Below, in pieces: positions 61,582 through 64,000 of a stretch of 64,000 bases of DNA (its first letter is position 1; each line of letters starts with the position of its first letter). A program made the translations under genes and the position numbers. Source of the stretch: Vulcanisaeta distributa JCM 11217 (GTDB lineage: Archaea; Thermoproteota; Thermoprotei; Thermoproteales; Thermocladiaceae); assembly GCF_001316005.1 (NCBI RefSeq), contig NZ_BBBJ01000009.1, positions 1 to 64,000 of the forward strand, read 5' to 3'. A model generated the notes under the pieces. The model ran no database searches. It had not been told where the DNA came from and saw nothing but the letters and a program-made list of their open reading frames with translations.

Positions 61582-61936
61582 ATGTAAGGCGGTTACTACG
61601 TCCGAGTCCGAAAGACCGAGAAGGAGAAACTTCCAAAGAGGTAGGGGCAGAGGTCCAAGAGGTCCTAAGCCTGTAAATGTTGGTGATGTGCTGGAGGTAA
61701 ACATAGTTGAGACGTCCAAGAGGGGTGACGGTATTGCCAGGGTGAAGGGTTTCGTTATCTTCGTGCCCAATACAAAGCCAGGAGATAAGGTTAAGGTTAA
61801 GATAACGAAGATCGGCAGAACATACGCGGTGGCTGAGGTCACGCAGGAGGGAACGCAAACGACGACGCAGGGAGCCACTGAGGGTACGGAGGAAGAGACT
61901 GGAACCGAGGAATTCGAAGAGGAGTCTGAGGAGTAG
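61582..61936 (+). CDS. TRAM-domain RNA-binding protein, start unresolved
   Basis: The frame is open from 61582. A basic start (SERPRRRNFQRGRGRG) leads into VNVGDVLEVNIVETSKRGDG and ARVKGFVIFVPNTKPGDKVK, a TRAM domain as found in archaeal RNA chaperones, then a strongly acidic tail (EGTEEETGTEEFEEESEE). The in-frame ATG is missing just where the TATA box TTTATAAAG (61551-61559) would place the start, near ATGATG 61579; one base seems lost there. TRAM proteins act as cold-response RNA chaperones in other archaea. The acidic tail is unusual for this family. Confidence 0.75.
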
Positions 61937-61971
61937 CGCTTTCATTAACTTAGGTTCCTACTGAATTAAAA

Positions 61972-63113
61972 TTATCTGTGCAGTGTTCTCCTGATTATTA
62001 TCTCAGGTCCTTTCAGTACTGAGAACTTGATCATGGACATAGGCACTTGGTAATACCAAGTACTTCCTCGCATTATCCTCTTAATAAGGTTCCTGGTATT
62101 TGATATGGAAAATGCACTTACACCAAGCCTTCCCATGACTAAGTGATCAATTCCATAAGTACCCAATGATAAGTAATAAGCCAATGATAAGTTCCTAATT
62201 AATGGTCTAATAACCCCCCAGATAATTATTTGCAAACTCCGCTGGATTACTTGAGTGCCTTAAGGCTAATGCCGCTAATGCACCGCTATACATTGCGTAG
62301 AAAATGCCCTCGCCAGTGGTTGGGTCAGCAAGTCCAGCCGCATCACCAACCAGGGCTATGCGCTTAGAGACTAATTTATCGCGGGCTCTAATCGGTATGG
62401 GATGACCACGTACATCCCCCTCTCGTAACCCAAGCTCACCTATATACTTAATTAATTGGGTCTTGTAGTTACCCCAATGTATTGATCCAATACCAACATC
62501 ATACTCTCCATTACCCCGCGGAAATACCCATGAGTAACCCCACTTAATCCTCGTCATATCTATTATACACGCATCATTTAAGTAACTGCCATGCGCTATG
62601 GTCATGAATGCCATCGCCGTATTCCTCCTAATATCATTACCCAGTTGCTTCGCTATTACAGAGTTAGCGCCATCAGCGGCAATCACGTACCTGCCAGTAT
62701 ACGTATTGTTCATACCAACAACATTTACGTACTCTCCATGAACGTTAACCCTAATAACCCTATCAACAAGATACTCAGCGCCGATTTTTAGGGCATTAGA
62801 TAGTAAGTAATTATCGAATTCGTCCCTGGAGACCACGCTTATTATTGGCTCATTATCAGTCAGTAGGAAGGAACCAGCACTATTAATGACAACCACTCTC
62901 CTACATGCATCCCTAATTACGCCATTTAATTCAATACCGAGATTCTTAAGTAGAGTCACAGACTTCTGCGTTAAACCACCCCCACAGTTTAACCCTTGGA
63001 AATCGAAATCTATCTAATACTAATACCCTCAAGCCAAGCCGTGCGGCTATGTACGCGGCTATCGAACCTGATGGGCCGGCACCAATCACTATGGCATCAT
63101 ATATATTGACCAT
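61972..63113 (-). CDS. Geranylgeranyl reductase family FAD enzyme, frame broken twice
   Basis: About 380 residues. MVNIYDAIVIGAGPSGSIAA is the FAD-binding motif; YVIAADGANSVIAKQLGND, SYLNDACIIDMTRIKWGYSW then VFPRGNGEYDVGIGSIHWG and ALVGDAAGLADPTTGEGI (GD motif) are the geranylgeranyl reductase pattern, for saturation of archaeal lipid chains. Breaks: G5 at 62979-62983 (four gives VKLWGGLTQKS) and C6 at 62214-62219 (five gives NYLGVIRPLIRNL). Start ATG 63113, stop 61972-61974. Confidence 0.85.
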
Positions 63114-63173
63114 GCCCACCTAAAATGGAATAGGCACTTTTAATTCATAAACCCTCCATTAATTTCCAGACAA

Positions 63174-64000
63174 TCATCTACGTGGGATTACTAGTCTGAA
63201 CCCATACAAAAGAATTGCTAATATGCTGGCTATGTAAAACGTAGTTAGCAATTGATTATTTAATATCAATATTATCATTACAGTAATTAGCATTAGAATA
63301 ATTGATAATTCATGAATTAAGCCCCCCCTTAGGAATGAGTATCTACGGGTCAGGTAGCCCTTTGGTGTTGGTGTCCACTCCCACTCATCTGTTATTAATG
63401 ACTCTATTGAGTATATGAGCATTGGAAATGACATCAGCGCCGCAAGTAGGGCTGATTTTGCAGCGTTTACCAGGAAGTCCCATGCTTTATAACCAATACC
63501 GCCGCTGATTAACCATAGTATTATAGTCAGTGGCAATGTGACGATTGCGTTTAGCGCCTCAAGGAGTAGTATTGGTATTGGTGGGATTAAAACGCCAATT
63601 ACTGAAAGGACCACGGTTGTAAGTATTGATAATGCGGCAAAGGACATGCTTGGGAATTGAAGCATCCAAAGCACGCCATCCACCTTCTCCCATATAGTGG
63701 CGTCATTGCTCATGAGTAGTAACCTCAGGTTATGCTTCATATTCCAAATGCTATTAAATAACCACCTACTGAACTGCTTCTTGAATGCTAGATACGTACT
63801 CGGCACCTCACTGTAAACGTCAGAATCGATTAGCCCAACCTTATAACCTCTCGATCTCAATCTTATACTAAGATCAAGGTCTTCACCTGTGCACTCGCAA
63901 AAGCCATTAATTGAATTAAGGACTTCCCTCCAAATCACTAGGTTGTTCCCAGTTATTGCCGGAAAACCACCGCTTAGAAATCTACCCCTAATGAAAACTT
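63174..64000 (-). CDS. Family 2 glycosyltransferase, 3' part (runs off the window)
   Basis: At least 275 residues, open to the window end. GFPAITGNNLVIWREVLNSI, CTGEDLDLSIRLRSRGY (ED acid/base motif) and KKQFSRWLFNSIWNM (QxxRW) are the processive GT2 pattern of cellulose-synthase-like enzymes; five to six hydrophobic helices follow (FAALSILTTVVLSVIGVLI and others). It polymerises or transfers sugars at the membrane for surface glycans. C7 at 63322-63328 makes LRGGLIHEL one Gly longer. The N-terminal part with the DxD motif lies beyond base 64000. Confidence 0.85.
   Translation of the reverse strand, partial: VFIRGRFLSGGFPAITGNNLVIWREVLNSINGFCECTGEDLDLSIRLRSRGYKVGLIDSDVYSEVPSTYLAFKKQFSRWLFNSIWNMKHNLRLLLMSNDATIWEKVDGVLWMLQFPSMSFAALSILTTVVLSVIGVLIPPIPILLLEALNAIVTLPLTIILWLISGGIGYKAWDFLVNAAKSALLAALMSFPMLIYSIESLITDEWEWTPTPKGYLTRRYSFLRGGLIHELSIILMLITVMIILILNNQLLTTFYIASILAILLYGFRLVIPRR

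Overview
The window is a piece of a hyperthermophilic crenarchaeal (Thermoproteota) chromosome, most likely a member of the Thermoproteales close to Vulcanisaeta or Caldivirga. The basis is protein content and signals rather than a marker gene: a Cren7-type chromatin protein, four PaREP1-family genes, a DUF2250 regulator, a fused gamma-alpha 2-oxoacid:ferredoxin oxidoreductase, aldehyde ferredoxin oxidoreductase, a geranylgeranyl reductase, archaeal inositol-phosphate synthase, tRNA genes with introns and encoded CCA, and TATA boxes about 25-30 bases before start codons of apparently leaderless mRNAs. No rRNA, IS element, prophage or CRISPR array was seen.

Layout. 0-6.4 kb: a tRNA with an intron, dTDP-rhamnose biosynthesis (rfbD), an archaeal ATPase, a spore-photoproduct-lyase-like radical SAM protein, a siroheme sulfite/nitrite reductase and a DMT exporter. 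6.4-10.8 kb: an accessory stretch with a VapBC toxin-antitoxin pair, four PaREP1 genes, DUF2250 and TrmO. 11-14.8 kb: 2-oxoacid:ferredoxin oxidoreductase and a KaiC/RadA-like ATPase. 14.8-21.3 kb: a sugar-acid (probably L-rhamnose) catabolic cluster of two zinc dehydrogenases, L-rhamnonate dehydratase, a degenerate lactonase-fold protein, an MFS transporter and a Bat-type regulator; a shared palindrome (consensus TGCAACATGTTGCA) lies directly upstream of three TATA boxes. 21-26.8 kb: inositol phosphate synthase, thymidylate kinase, a tandem MoaC protein, a sugar nucleotidyltransferase, RibB and Cren7. 26.9-42.9 kb: MFS plus tungsten AOR, tRNA-Arg, a SPASM radical SAM enzyme, DUF1512, AsnRS, an AK6-type kinase, an anion transporter, CobS, glucan phosphorylase, DUF763 and acyl-CoA dehydrogenase. 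42.9-46.1 kb: a locus of a Gly/Ala-rich hydrophobic peptide, an HExxH membrane protease and a SpoIIM-like membrane protein, with further small membrane proteins nearby. 46.1-64 kb: M28 peptidase, CoaD, AbrB-PhoU regulator, METTL5-like methylase, tRNA-Leu with an intron, an aminotransferase, a glycerol/lipid block (glpK, glpQ, glpA, CoxG, lipase), an oxidoreductase, PPP phosphatase, a TRAM protein, geranylgeranyl reductase and the 3' part of a GT2 glycosyltransferase.

The most important property of the sequence is technical. About 115 runs of six or more G or C are present, nearly all exactly seven long, where about a dozen are expected. Three tRNA genes and several invariant protein motifs show that these runs are ancestral G4/C4 or G5/C5 tracts lengthened by one to four, usually three, bases. 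When the change is a multiple of three, the protein gains a glycine or proline; otherwise the gene is split. A second class, loss of one base from short runs, splits further genes. About 35 genes are reported here as single rejoined CDSs, and the frame breaks should be read as probable sequence error, not gene decay, unless reads say otherwise.

The best candidates for new biology are the peptide/protease/SpoIIM locus at 42.9-45.1 kb, the palindrome-defined sugar regulon at 14.8-20.6 kb and the tandem MoaC protein at 23.6 kb.
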